A stretch of 64,000 nt of DNA from Frondihabitans sp. Leaf304 (GTDB lineage Bacteria; Actinomycetota; Actinomycetes; Actinomycetales; Microbacteriaceae). Shown here piece after piece: positions 16,907-24,709 of this stretch. Both the position numbers and the translations under genes were made by a program. The first letter of the stretch is position 1; each line of letters begins with the position of its first letter. The DNA lies in NCBI RefSeq assembly GCF_001423105.1, contig NZ_LMNV01000002.1, positions 154,562 to 218,561 on the forward strand, read 5' to 3'. The notes below the pieces were generated by a model. The model was not told where the DNA came from. It worked only from the letters and a program-made list of their open reading frames with translations, and searched no databases.

Positions 16907-17761
16907 CTAGTTCGAGCGGGCCGTCAGCCACACGGTGATGGCCACGATGGCGCCGAGACCGAAGATCCAGATGAACAGACCCTCAGAGACCGGACCGAGG
17001 TTGCCCAACTCGAATCCACCGGGAGAAGGGTTCTTCTCGAGGTACTTCAGGTAGGTGATGATGTCGGCCTTCTCCTGCGGAGTGATGTTCAGGTCGTTGA
17101 ACACCGGCATGTTCTGCGGGCCCGTGAGCATTGCCTCGTAGATGTGCTTCGAGGTGACGCCCTTGAGTGCCGGTGCGAACTTGCCCTGCGTGAGCGCTCC
17201 ACCGGCGCCGGCCACGTTGTGGCACATGGCGCAGTTGATGCGGAAGAGCTCGGCACCCTTGGCGGTGTCGCCGTTGGCCTGGAGGTACTTCGTCTCAGGC
17301 TCGGACGGACCCGTGCCGAGCGAAGCAACGTAAGCGGCCATCGCCTGGATGTCTTCGTTTGTGAACTGCACGGGCTTCTTCAGCGCCTGCGGGCCATTCG
17401 CCGCCGCGGGCATGCGGCCTGTTCCGACCTGGAAGTCGACCGACGCCTCGCCGACGCCGACGAGGCTCGGTCCGGCCTCGGTGCCGGAACCATTGACGTT
17501 GTGGCAGGTGGCGCAGTTCGCAGCGAAGAGCTTCTTACCCTCGTTGACCGTGGCCTGCGAGTTGCTGGAGGTGCTGGTCTCGGCGGTGGCGGTCGACGTG
17601 AACAGCGCGTAAGCGCCACCCGTGGTGAGGAGGCCCACGACGATGAGCGAGACGGTCGCGAGGGGAGACCGGCGACCCGTTCGCTTCGACTTGGCGCCGA
17701 CCGATTTGCGGGCGCCCTTTGTCGCTGACGAAGCGAGCTTTGCTGAGGGAGAGATCTTCAT
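16907..17761 (-). CDS. qcrC: Cytochrome bc1 complex di-haem cytochrome c subunit
   Basis: Membrane-anchored di-haem c-type cytochrome that replaces soluble cytochrome c and passes electrons directly to CtaC. The 284-aa protein has an N-terminal anchor (about 36-55), haem sites CATCH (Cys83, Cys86, His87) and CAMCH (Cys177, Cys180, His181), and a C-terminal helix (about 258-278). The N terminus is strongly basic before the anchor. ATG at 17761 is chosen; a TTG six codons upstream is possible. It lies 21 nt after ctaE. Confidence 0.94.
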   Translation of the reverse strand: MKISPSAKLASSATKGARKSVGAKSKRTGRRSPLATVSLIVVGLLTTGGAYALFTSTATAETSTSSNSQATVNEGKKLFAANCATCHNVNGSGTEAGPSLVGVGEASVDFQVGTGRMPAAANGPQALKKPVQFTNEDIQAMAAYVASLGTGPSEPETKYLQANGDTAKGAELFRINCAMCHNVAGAGGALTQGKFAPALKGVTSKHIYEAMLTGPQNMPVFNDLNITPQEKADIITYLKYLEKNPSPGGFELGNLGPVSEGLFIWIFGLGAIVAITVWLTARSN

Positions 17762-17782
17762 GGGGAGCAGGGGATCCAATGC

Positions 17783-18418
17783 CTATTTGAGGATGTAGAT
17801 GACCAGGAACAGGCCGATCCACACGACGTCGACGAAGTGCCAGTAGTACGAGATCACGATGGCGCTCGTGGCCTCTCGGTGACCGAAGTTCTTCACCGCG
17901 TAGGCGCGACCGATGATGAAGAGGAAGCAGAGCAGACCCCCGGTGACGTGTGCGGCGTGGAAGCCGGTCGTCAGGTAGAAGGCGGAGCCGTAGGCGCTCG
18001 ACTGCAGCGTCACGTGCTCGGAAATGAGGTTCGTGTATTCGTACATCTGGAGAGACACGAAGACGGCGCCCATGGCATACGACAGGAAGAACCACTCGAC
18101 GAGGCCCCACTTGGAGACCTGGAAGAGCTTGCCGGTCCGCTTGCCCTGGAGGCGCTCGGCCGCGAAGACACCGAACTGGCAGGTGACGCTCGACAGCACC
18201 AGGGTGATGGTGTTGAAGGCGGCGAACGGGACGTCCAGCTTCTCGGTCTGGGAGGCCCAGAGCTCGGGAGAGGTGCTCCGCAAGGTGAAGTAGATCGCGA
18301 AGAGACCGGCGAAGAACATCACCTCGCTTCCGAGCCAGACGATGGTGCCTACGGCAGCGGTGCTGGGCCGGTTGACAACCGGTCCGCCTGAAGGTCTCGA
18401 GAGAGAGGTACTTGTCAC
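17783..18418 (-). CDS. ctaE: Cytochrome c oxidase subunit III
   Basis: Core oxidase subunit (211 aa) with five transmembrane helices, the short actinobacterial form. Motifs include GSEVMFFAGLFA at the first helix, TGFHAAHVTGG, and a final SYYWHFVDVVWIGLF, all diagnostic of haem-copper oxidase subunit III. Starts with GTG and has no ribosome site; CATAAT lies 6 nt upstream, so the mRNA is probably leaderless. First gene of the operon leading into qcrC-qcrA-qcrB, so oxidase subunit III is expressed with the bcc complex rather than with ctaC-ctaD-ctaF. Confidence 0.95.
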   Translation of the reverse strand: MTSTSLSRPSGGPVVNRPSTAAVGTIVWLGSEVMFFAGLFAIYFTLRSTSPELWASQTEKLDVPFAAFNTITLVLSSVTCQFGVFAAERLQGKRTGKLFQVSKWGLVEWFFLSYAMGAVFVSLQMYEYTNLISEHVTLQSSAYGSAFYLTTGFHAAHVTGGLLCFLFIIGRAYAVKNFGHREATSAIVISYYWHFVDVVWIGLFLVIYILK

Positions 18419-18424
18419 AGGTTC

Positions 18425-18430
18425 ATTATG
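18425..18430 (-). promoter_or_regulatory. -10 hexamer of ctaE (leaderless)
   Basis: CATAAT on the minus strand, 6 nt before the GTG start of ctaE. Confidence 0.5.
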
Positions 18431-18506
18431 GCCGATAAACCGCCGAGAATTTCGCCTCGACAGACTGCCAGTCTCGATGACGAGATATCTGAAAGAAGCC
18501 GCTCAG

Positions 18507-18512
18507 TAAGCT
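18507..18512 (+). promoter_or_regulatory. -10 hexamer of trpD (leaderless)
   Basis: TAAGCT, 7 nt before the trpD ATG; same hexamer as at nrdR. Confidence 0.55.
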
Positions 18513-18519
18513 GAGAGCC

Positions 18520-19572
18520 ATGTCGAACGCACTCTCGTGGCCCCGTCTTCTCGATTCCCTCCTGGAGGGGAACGACCTCTCGATCGCCGATGCCACCTGG
18601 GCGATGGAGCGCGTGATGGTGGGCGAGGCGACCGACTCGCAGCTCGCCGCGTTCCTCATCGCCCTGCGTGCCAAGGGCGAGACGGTCGACGAGATCGTGG
18701 GCTTCCGTGACGCGATTCTGGCGCACGCATTGCCCCTCGCCGTCGACACCATGGGTGTCGACATCGTGGGTACCGGCGGAGATCGCTTCGGCACGGTGAA
18801 CGTCTCCACTATGGCCTCGATCGTCGTCGCCTCAGCCGGTGTTCCGGTGATCAAGCACGGCAACCGGGCCGCGAGCTCCTCATCGGGGTCGTCTGACGTC
18901 TTGAGCGCTCTCGGAATCGATCTCGATCGTGACCCCGCGCGTGTCGCCGCGGTATTGGTCGAGGTCGGAATCACCTTCGCGTTCGCCGCGGCGTTCCACC
19001 CGGGCTTCAAGCACGCGGCCGCCACTCGTCGCGAGATCGGCGTGCCAACCGTGTTCAACTTTCTCGGTCCGCTGACGAACCCGGCACGGCCCGAGGCCAG
19101 TGCGGTCGGTGTGGCCAATGCCTCCAAGGTCAACCTCGTGGTCGGTGTGTTCCAGACTCGCGGCGCCACGGCCCTGGTGTTCCGCGGCGATGATGGTCTC
19201 GACGAGCTCACCACTACCGGCCACAGCCACATCTGGGAGATCTCGGGCGGCTCGGTGACCGAGCACGACCTCGACCCGCTCGAGCTCGGAATCCGGCGCT
19301 CCCGGATCGACGACCTTCTCGGCGGAGACCCCGAGCACAACGCCGAGGTGGCCCGTCGAACGCTGGCGGGGGAGCGGGGCGCGGTTCGCGACATCGTGCT
19401 TTTGAACGCGGCGGCCGGTCTGGTCTCGTTCCGACTGGCCCAGGATCCAGCCCAGCGCGATCGACCCATCGCCGAACGCTTCCGCGAGCAGCTCGTGGTC
19501 GCCGCCGACGCCGTCGACAGTGGGCGTGCGACCGCGAAGCTCGCGGAGTGGGTGGCCGCCACGCGGGCGTGA
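18520..19572 (+). CDS. trpD: Anthranilate phosphoribosyltransferase
   Basis: Transfers phosphoribose from PRPP to anthranilate in tryptophan synthesis. The 350-aa protein shows the all-helical N-terminal domain, the PRPP/metal loop GTGGDRFGTVNVST (from Gly84), the KHGNRAASSSSGSSD block, the anthranilate-binding segment KHAAATRREIGVPTVFN, and NFLGPLTNP. It stands alone next to ctaE, away from other trp genes, an arrangement seen in other Micrococcales. It converges on glpK at a strong bidirectional hairpin. Confidence 0.96.
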   Translation: MSNALSWPRLLDSLLEGNDLSIADATWAMERVMVGEATDSQLAAFLIALRAKGETVDEIVGFRDAILAHALPLAVDTMGVDIVGTGGDRFGTVNVSTMASIVVASAGVPVIKHGNRAASSSSGSSDVLSALGIDLDRDPARVAAVLVEVGITFAFAAAFHPGFKHAAATRREIGVPTVFNFLGPLTNPARPEASAVGVANASKVNLVVGVFQTRGATALVFRGDDGLDELTTTGHSHIWEISGGSVTEHDLDPLELGIRRSRIDDLLGGDPEHNAEVARRTLAGERGAVRDIVLLNAAAGLVSFRLAQDPAQRDRPIAERFREQLVVAADAVDSGRATAKLAEWVAATRA

Positions 19573-19580
19573 CCGCAGGC

Positions 19581-19617
19581 AGAAAGCCCCGCCAGGTGGA
19601 TCCTGACGGGGCTTTCT
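19581..19617. terminator. Bidirectional terminator between trpD and glpK
   Basis: AGAAAGCCCCG (19581-19591) pairs with CGGGGCTTTCT (19607-19617); an additional CAGG/CCTG pairing extends the stem. A/T tails on both sides serve both strands. Confidence 0.85.
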
Positions 19618-19637
19618 CCGTGTCTCTCGGGTCAGCG

Positions 19638-21155
19638 CTAGTTGACGTCTTCGTCTACCCAGTCGAAGGTCTTCGTTACCGCCTTCTTCCAGAGTCGGAT
19701 CTGACGGTCGCGTTCGGCCTCGTCCATCGACGGGGTCCAGCGGGCGTCTTCCTGCCAGTTGGCGCGGAGGTCGTCGAGGTTCGCCCAGAACCCGACGGCG
19801 AGGCCAGCGGCGTAGGCGGCTCCGAGCGCGGTGGTCTCGGCGACCACCGGGCGGACGACGGGAACGCCGAGGATGTCGGCCTGGAACTGCATGAGAACGC
19901 TGTTCGCGGTCATGCCGCCGTCGACCTTGAGCTCGGTCAGGTCGACGCCCGAGTCGGCGTTGACCGCGTCGAGCACCTCGCGGGTCTGGTAGGCGGTCGC
20001 TTCGAGTGCCGCGCGGGCGATGTGACCCTTGTTCACGTACCGCGTCAGGCCGACTAGGGCTCCGCGGGCGTCGGAGCGCCAGTACGGAGCGAAGAGCCCC
20101 GAGAAGGCCGGTACGAAGTAGGCCCCGCCGTTGTCGTCGACGGTTGCGGCCAGCGTCTCGATCTCGGGAGCCGACGAGATCAGCCCCAGGTTGTCGCGCA
20201 GCCACTGCACGAGGGAGCCTGTCACGGCGATCGACCCCTCGAGGGCGTAGTGGGTCGGGCCGTCGCCGAGCTTGTATCCGATGGTCGTGAGCAGGCCGTT
20301 TTCACTCTTGACCTTCTCCTCACCGGTGTTGAAGATCAGGAAGTTACCGGTGCCGTAGGTGTTCTTCGACTCACCCTTGTCGAACGCGGCCTGGCCGAAC
20401 GTGGCGGCCTGCTGGTCGCCGAGGATGCCCGCGATAGGCACTTCGCGCAGGAGCGAGGACGAGGAGGCATAGCCGTAGATCTCGGACGACGACTTGACCT
20501 CGGGGAGCATGGAGGCCGGGACGCCGAAGACGTCGAGGATGTCTTGGCGCCACTCGAGGGTCTCGAGGTCGAGGAACAGGGTGCGGGAGGCGTTCGTCAC
20601 GTCGGTCACGTGCACGCCGCCGTCGACTCCGCCGGTGAGGTTCCAGAGCACCCAGGTGTCTGTCGTGCCGAAGAGAAGGTCGCCCGCCTCCGCCTTCTCG
20701 CGGGCACCCTCGACGTTCTCGAGGATCCAGACGATCTTCGTGCCGGCGAAGTAGGTGCTGAGGGGGAGACCGACGATGTCTTTGAAACGCTCGACCCCGC
20801 CGTCTTTCGCAAATCGATCCACGATCTCTTGCGTGCGGGTGTCTTGCCAGACGATCGCGTTGTACACGGGCTCGCCGGTGTTCTTATCCCAGACAACAGC
20901 GGTCTCGCGCTGGTTGGTGATGCCGACGGCCTTGATGTTGTGCCGCGTGATGTTGGCACGGCTGAGTGCCTGGCCGATCACCTCGCGGGTGTTCTCCCAG
21001 ATCTCTTTGGGGTTGTGCTCGACCCAGCCGGCGCGGGGGAAGATCTGTTCGTGCTCGAGTTGACCCGTCGACACGATCGAGCCCGAGTGATCGAAGACGA
21101 TCGCGCGGCTCGAGGTGGTGCCCTGGTCAATTGCGAGGATGTAGTCGTCGCTCAC
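19638..21155 (-). CDS. glpK: Glycerol kinase
   Basis: Phosphorylates glycerol to sn-glycerol 3-phosphate. 505 aa, standard FGGY-kinase length. Landmarks: the phosphate-1 loop DQGTTSSRA (from Asp10), the glycerol-contacting GITNQRET and the Trp-Gln-Asp of IVWQDTRT, the ATP-site [11 protein letters not shown], and [14 protein letters not shown]. The GTG start has GGAG 10 nt upstream. It follows glpF on the same strand with a hairpin in between. The HPr-phosphorylated His loop of Gram-positive GlpK was not identified with confidence. Confidence 0.96.
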   Translation of the reverse strand: MSDDYILAIDQGTTSSRAIVFDHSGSIVSTGQLEHEQIFPRAGWVEHNPKEIWENTREVIGQALSRANITRHNIKAVGITNQRETAVVWDKNTGEPVYNAIVWQDTRTQEIVDRFAKDGGVERFKDIVGLPLSTYFAGTKIVWILENVEGAREKAEAGDLLFGTTDTWVLWNLTGGVDGGVHVTDVTNASRTLFLDLETLEWRQDILDVFGVPASMLPEVKSSSEIYGYASSSSLLREVPIAGILGDQQAATFGQAAFDKGESKNTYGTGNFLIFNTGEEKVKSENGLLTTIGYKLGDGPTHYALEGSIAVTGSLVQWLRDNLGLISSAPEIETLAATVDDNGGAYFVPAFSGLFAPYWRSDARGALVGLTRYVNKGHIARAALEATAYQTREVLDAVNADSGVDLTELKVDGGMTANSVLMQFQADILGVPVVRPVVAETTALGAAYAAGLAVGFWANLDDLRANWQEDARWTPSMDEAERDRQIRLWKKAVTKTFDWVDEDVN

Positions 21156-21224
21156 TAGTGGTGCTCCTTCGTCGTTGATGGATGCTGCAGAGAAAGCTGA
21201 TGGAGAAAGGTCGAGGCGAAAAGA

Positions 21225-21256
21225 ACGGGTGACCTCACTCTCGCGAAATCACCCGT
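21225..21256 (-). terminator. Hairpin between glpF and glpK
   Basis: ACGGGTGA (21225-21232) pairs with TCACCCGT (21249-21256); on the minus strand it is followed by TTCTTTT. It probably ends or attenuates glpF transcription before glpK. Confidence 0.6.
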
Positions 21257-21277
21257 CCTTAGTCTGTGAGGCCCGTG

Positions 21278-21997
21278 TCAGGCCATGGGGAGGAAGGCCA
21301 TCGACGCGAAAGCGGCGAGAGCACCACCGACGAGCGGGCCGACGACGGGAACCCAGGCGTAGCTCCAGTCGCTGCCACCCTTGCCCTTGATGGGAAGGAA
21401 GGCGTGGGCGATACGCGGGCCGAGGTCACGCGCGGGGTTGATCGCATAGCCGGTCGGGCCACCGAGGGAGGCGCCGATACCGACCACGAGCAGTGCGACA
21501 GGGAGGGCGCCGAGTTCGGAAGGCGACTTGCCGTTGCCGATACCGATGATGACGAAGACGAGCACGAAGGTCGCGATGACCTCGGTCACGAAGTTCCAGC
21601 CGTAGCTGCGGATCGCCGGGCCGGTCGAGAACACACCGAGCTTGGCAGCCGGTTCGGGCTCCTCATCGAAGTGGTTCTTGTACGCCAGGTAGACCAGAAC
21701 GGCACCGATGATCGCTCCGATCATCTGCGCGAGCACGTAGATCAAGAACTGCGGGAAATCGATGTTCTTGAGGATGAGCTGCGCGATGCTGACGGCCGGG
21801 TTGAGGTGGGCACCCGACTTGTACGACACCAGGATTCCGGCGAAGACCGCGAGGCCCCAGCCGAAGTTGACCATGAGCGTTCCGCCGTTGAAGCCCTTGC
21901 TCTTGACGAGAGCGACGTTCGCGACGACGCCACCACCCAGGAGCAGGAGCATTGCGGTTCCCACCGTTTCGGAGAGAAAAATTGTTCCCAGATCCAC
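21278..21997 (-). CDS. glpF: Glycerol uptake facilitator (aquaglyceroporin, MIP family)
   Basis: Membrane channel for glycerol and other small polyols. GTG at 21997, with AAGGA 8 nt upstream, gives 239 aa; the longer open frame to 22099 has no ribosome site. Six transmembrane helices and two NPA boxes are seen: HLNPAVSIA and YAINPARDLGPR. Asp after the second NPAR is the glyceroporin marker, as opposed to water-only aquaporins. It precedes glpK and is divergent from dhaK, so the 219-nt gap probably holds control sites for both directions. Confidence 0.92.
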   Translation of the reverse strand: MDLGTIFLSETVGTAMLLLLGGGVVANVALVKSKGFNGGTLMVNFGWGLAVFAGILVSYKSGAHLNPAVSIAQLILKNIDFPQFLIYVLAQMIGAIIGAVLVYLAYKNHFDEEPEPAAKLGVFSTGPAIRSYGWNFVTEVIATFVLVFVIIGIGNGKSPSELGALPVALLVVGIGASLGGPTGYAINPARDLGPRIAHAFLPIKGKGGSDWSYAWVPVVGPLVGGALAAFASMAFLPMA

Positions 21998-22216
21998 TTC
22001 GACCGTCCTTATGTCGTCTAGGCAGAAACTCCCCTGCTGGGTGCTCTGCGGTGAGCGTGTGTCAACACAGTAGCGCTGTACCGAGGCATTCCGATACAAA
22101 CACCCTCGGACTTTGTTTCGTGTCTGGCTGTGTCCGTTAGAAGAAGGCTACGGTGGGGCAACACCCCCTGTCGTGGCGCACGTCACGGCGTGTCGCCCGC
22201 AGCCTGGAGGCCTTCA

Positions 22217-23218
22217 ATGAAGAAGCTCATCAACGATCCGAAGAACGTCGTCGACGAATCCGTCGAGGGATTCGGGCTGGCGCACGCCGACCTGGTGACG
22301 GTCTCGCCGGATCCTCTGTTCGTCGTCCGTGCGGGGGGCGCGACGCAGGGGCACGTCGGCATCGTCTCCGGTGGAGGCTCCGGCCATGAACCGCTTCACG
22401 CGGGCTTCGTCGGCCACGGAATGCTCACCGCCGCCGTGCCCGGTCCGGTATTCACCTCGCCCACGCCCGACCCCATCGTGGCCGCCACGATCGCCTCAGA
22501 CGGCGGCGCGGGCGTGCTCCACATCGTGAAGAACTACACGGGCGACGTCTTGAACTTCGAGACCGCCGCCGATCTCGCCGACGCCGAGGGAATCCGCGTC
22601 GTCTCGGTGATCGTTGACGACGACGTCGCCGTCAAAGACAGCCTGTTCACGGCTGGGCGGCGCGGCGTCGCCGGCACCGTCGTCGTGGAGAAGTGCGCCG
22701 GAGCCGCGGCGGAACGGGGCGACGACCTCGATGCCGTAGCTGCCGTGGCAACGAAGGTGAACTCGGTGACCCGCACGATGGGTGTGGCCCTGGCAGCCGG
22801 CATCGTGCCGCACGCGGGGGAGCCGAGCTTCACCCTGAGCGACGACGAGATCGAGATCGGCATCGGGATCCACGGCGAGCCCGGCCGCGAGCGCATCGCC
22901 TTGGAGCCCGCCGACGCGATCGTCGATCGAATGCTAGGGCCGATCCTGGACGACCTGCCCTTCGAATCGGGTGACCGTGTGCTGCTCTTCGTCAACGGCA
23001 TGGGCGGTACTCCGCTGCTCGAGCACTACATCGTCTATCGCCACGCCGCCTCCGTGCTCGCCGAGAGAGGCATCGAAGTCACGCGTAGCCTCGTAGGCAA
23101 CTACGTGACGAGCCTCGAGATGCAGGGCATCTCCATCACCGTCACGAAACTCGACGACGAGTTGACCGAGCTGTGGGACGCCCCTGTCGAGACCGCCGCC
23201 CTCCGGTGGGGTCGCTGA
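22217..23218 (+). CDS. dhaK: Dihydroxyacetone kinase subunit DhaK (PTS-dependent)
   Basis: Binds dihydroxyacetone covalently for phosphorylation by DhaL. The 333-aa protein lacks a fused ATP domain, so it is the PTS type. His57 in GSGHEPLH hydrogen-bonds substrate and His219 in GIGIHGEPG forms the hemiaminal with the carbonyl. TGGAGG sits 6 nt before the ATG at 22217; the frame open upstream lacks DhaK features. First of dhaK-dhaL-dhaM, opposite glpF-glpK. A TACGGT at about 22149 is a possible -10. Confidence 0.95.
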   Translation: MKKLINDPKNVVDESVEGFGLAHADLVTVSPDPLFVVRAGGATQGHVGIVSGGGSGHEPLHAGFVGHGMLTAAVPGPVFTSPTPDPIVAATIASDGGAGVLHIVKNYTGDVLNFETAADLADAEGIRVVSVIVDDDVAVKDSLFTAGRRGVAGTVVVEKCAGAAAERGDDLDAVAAVATKVNSVTRTMGVALAAGIVPHAGEPSFTLSDDEIEIGIGIHGEPGRERIALEPADAIVDRMLGPILDDLPFESGDRVLLFVNGMGGTPLLEHYIVYRHAASVLAERGIEVTRSLVGNYVTSLEMQGISITVTKLDDELTELWDAPVETAALRWGR

Positions 23219-23272
23219 GCAGTCGGATCCTTCGGTCTGTCAGTCGAACGCAACACGAAAGGACGCCATTAC

Positions 23273-23917
23273 ATGAGCCTCGGTATCTCCTGGGTCACTG
23301 CCTGGATCGACGACACCGTCGAGGTCGTCTCTCACAACCGAACCCGCTTGAGCGAACTCGACCGTGAGATCGGCGATGGCGATCACGGCGAGAACCTCGA
23401 TCGGGGTTTCTCCGCAGTCAAGGTGAAGTTCGACACCCTCCCCGACGACGCGACCCCTGGGGCGGCGCTCAAGCTCGTGGCCACCACGCTGATCTCGACC
23501 GTCGGCGGCGCTTCGGGCCCCCTGCTCGGCACGGCGTTCCTCAAGGGCGCGCAGGCACTCGGAGACGCGCCCGAGATCAATGCCGACGGTGTCGTCGCCC
23601 TGCTCACCGCGGCCCGCGACGGCGTCGTGTTGCGCGGCAAAGCAGAGCCGGGTGACAAGACAATGATCGATGCGTGGACCCCTGCCGTCGACGCCGCGGG
23701 GGAGGCCGCCGCAGCAGGTGCATCACCCGCCGGCGTTCTGCGCGCCGCTGCGGCAGCCGCGTCAGCCGGAGCCGAATCCACCGAGCCGCTCGTCGCTCGC
23801 AAGGGCCGCGCGAGCTACCTCGGCGAACGCGCTATCGGTCACCGAGACCCCGGGGCGGAATCCTCCGCCCTCATCATCACGGCTGCTGCCGACGCGGCCG
23901 CCGCCACGGAAGGCTAA
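23273..23917 (+). CDS. dhaL: Dihydroxyacetone kinase subunit DhaL
   Basis: ADP-carrying subunit that relays phosphate from DhaM to dihydroxyacetone on DhaK. The 214-aa length is typical. The metal/ADP site has GDGDHGENLDRG near residue 37, GGASGPLLGTAF follows, and the C-terminal RKGRASYLGERAIGHRDPGA is a family signature. AAAGGA lies upstream of the ATG. 54 nt after dhaK, 3 nt before dhaM. Confidence 0.95.
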   Translation: MSLGISWVTAWIDDTVEVVSHNRTRLSELDREIGDGDHGENLDRGFSAVKVKFDTLPDDATPGAALKLVATTLISTVGGASGPLLGTAFLKGAQALGDAPEINADGVVALLTAARDGVVLRGKAEPGDKTMIDAWTPAVDAAGEAAAAGASPAGVLRAAAAAASAGAESTEPLVARKGRASYLGERAIGHRDPGAESSALIITAAADAAAATEG

Positions 23918-23920
23918 TTC

Positions 23921-24613
23921 ATGGCATCACCGGTTGGAATCCTGATCGTCTCGCACAGCGCGAAAATCGCCGAGGGGGCGCTCGAGCTCGCTAAGCAGAT
24001 GGCTCCGAGCGTTACCGTGGTCGCCGCCGGCGGCACCGACGGGGGCGCCTTGGGCACGAGCTTCGAGAAGATCTCGTCCGGAATCACCGCGGCACAGCAG
24101 GGGAGCGGCGTCGTGATCCTGTGCGACCTCGGTTCGGCGATCCTCACGGCCGAAACGGCTCTCGACTTCCTGGACGACGCCGAGCGAGCCCTCGTGGTCA
24201 TCGCCGACGCGCCAATCGTCGAGGGAGCTGTCGCGGCAGCCGTCGCATCGGAGACGGGCGGATCCCTGCACGACGTCACGGCCGCGGCCCGGACTGCCAC
24301 GGGCATCGCCGATCCCCACGCCGACGAACGGAGCCTCAGCCGCGCCGAAGTGCAGGGCGCAGTCGAGCGGTCTGCGACCCTCGTCAACCCTTCGGGGCTG
24401 CACGCGCGACCGGCCGCCGAATTCGTCAAGCATGCCGGCGCCTTCGAATCGACCATCCAGATCAACGGTGTCGACGCGAAGAGCCTGCTTCGCATCATGG
24501 GTCTCGGGCTGCCCAAGGGCTCGACAGTGTCGATCGTGGCAACCGGACCGGATGCCGCTGAGGCGGTGGACGCGCTGATCGAGCTCGTCGAGGGTGGATT
24601 CGGCGAGCTCTGA
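23921..24613 (+). CDS. dhaM: Phosphoryl donor DhaM (EIIA-HPr fusion)
   Basis: Recharges the ADP on DhaL with PTS phosphate. The 230-aa protein joins an EIIA-Man-like domain (phospho-His12 in LIVSHSAKIAEGA) to an HPr domain from about residue 150 (His161 in NPSGLHARPAAEF; MGLGLPKG downstream). The EI-like third domain of the E. coli protein is missing, so a separate Enzyme I must phosphorylate it. Last gene of the dha operon. Confidence 0.92.
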   Translation: MASPVGILIVSHSAKIAEGALELAKQMAPSVTVVAAGGTDGGALGTSFEKISSGITAAQQGSGVVILCDLGSAILTAETALDFLDDAERALVVIADAPIVEGAVAAAVASETGGSLHDVTAAARTATGIADPHADERSLSRAEVQGAVERSATLVNPSGLHARPAAEFVKHAGAFESTIQINGVDAKSLLRIMGLGLPKGSTVSIVATGPDAAEAVDALIELVEGGFGEL

Positions 24614-24671
24614 CGAGCGACCCTCGGGGATGCTCCGTCCGACCCGAGCGAGACAAGCTGACCTCTTCTCA

Positions 24672-24709
24672 GGTCGTATATTTTAAAGTAGAATTTAAAA
24701 TATGCGACC
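24672..24709 (+). promoter_or_regulatory. AT-rich palindrome over the promoter and start codon of the GT39 gene
   Basis: Arms of 16 nt (24672-24687 and 24694-24709, one mismatch) flank GTAGAA. The right arm contains the ATG at 24702. TAGAAT at 24689-24694 fits a -10 exactly 7 nt before that ATG. The stretch is strikingly AT-rich in an otherwise ~70 percent GC sequence. A repressor bound here would cover both promoter and start; an RNA hairpin is the alternative. Confidence 0.6.
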
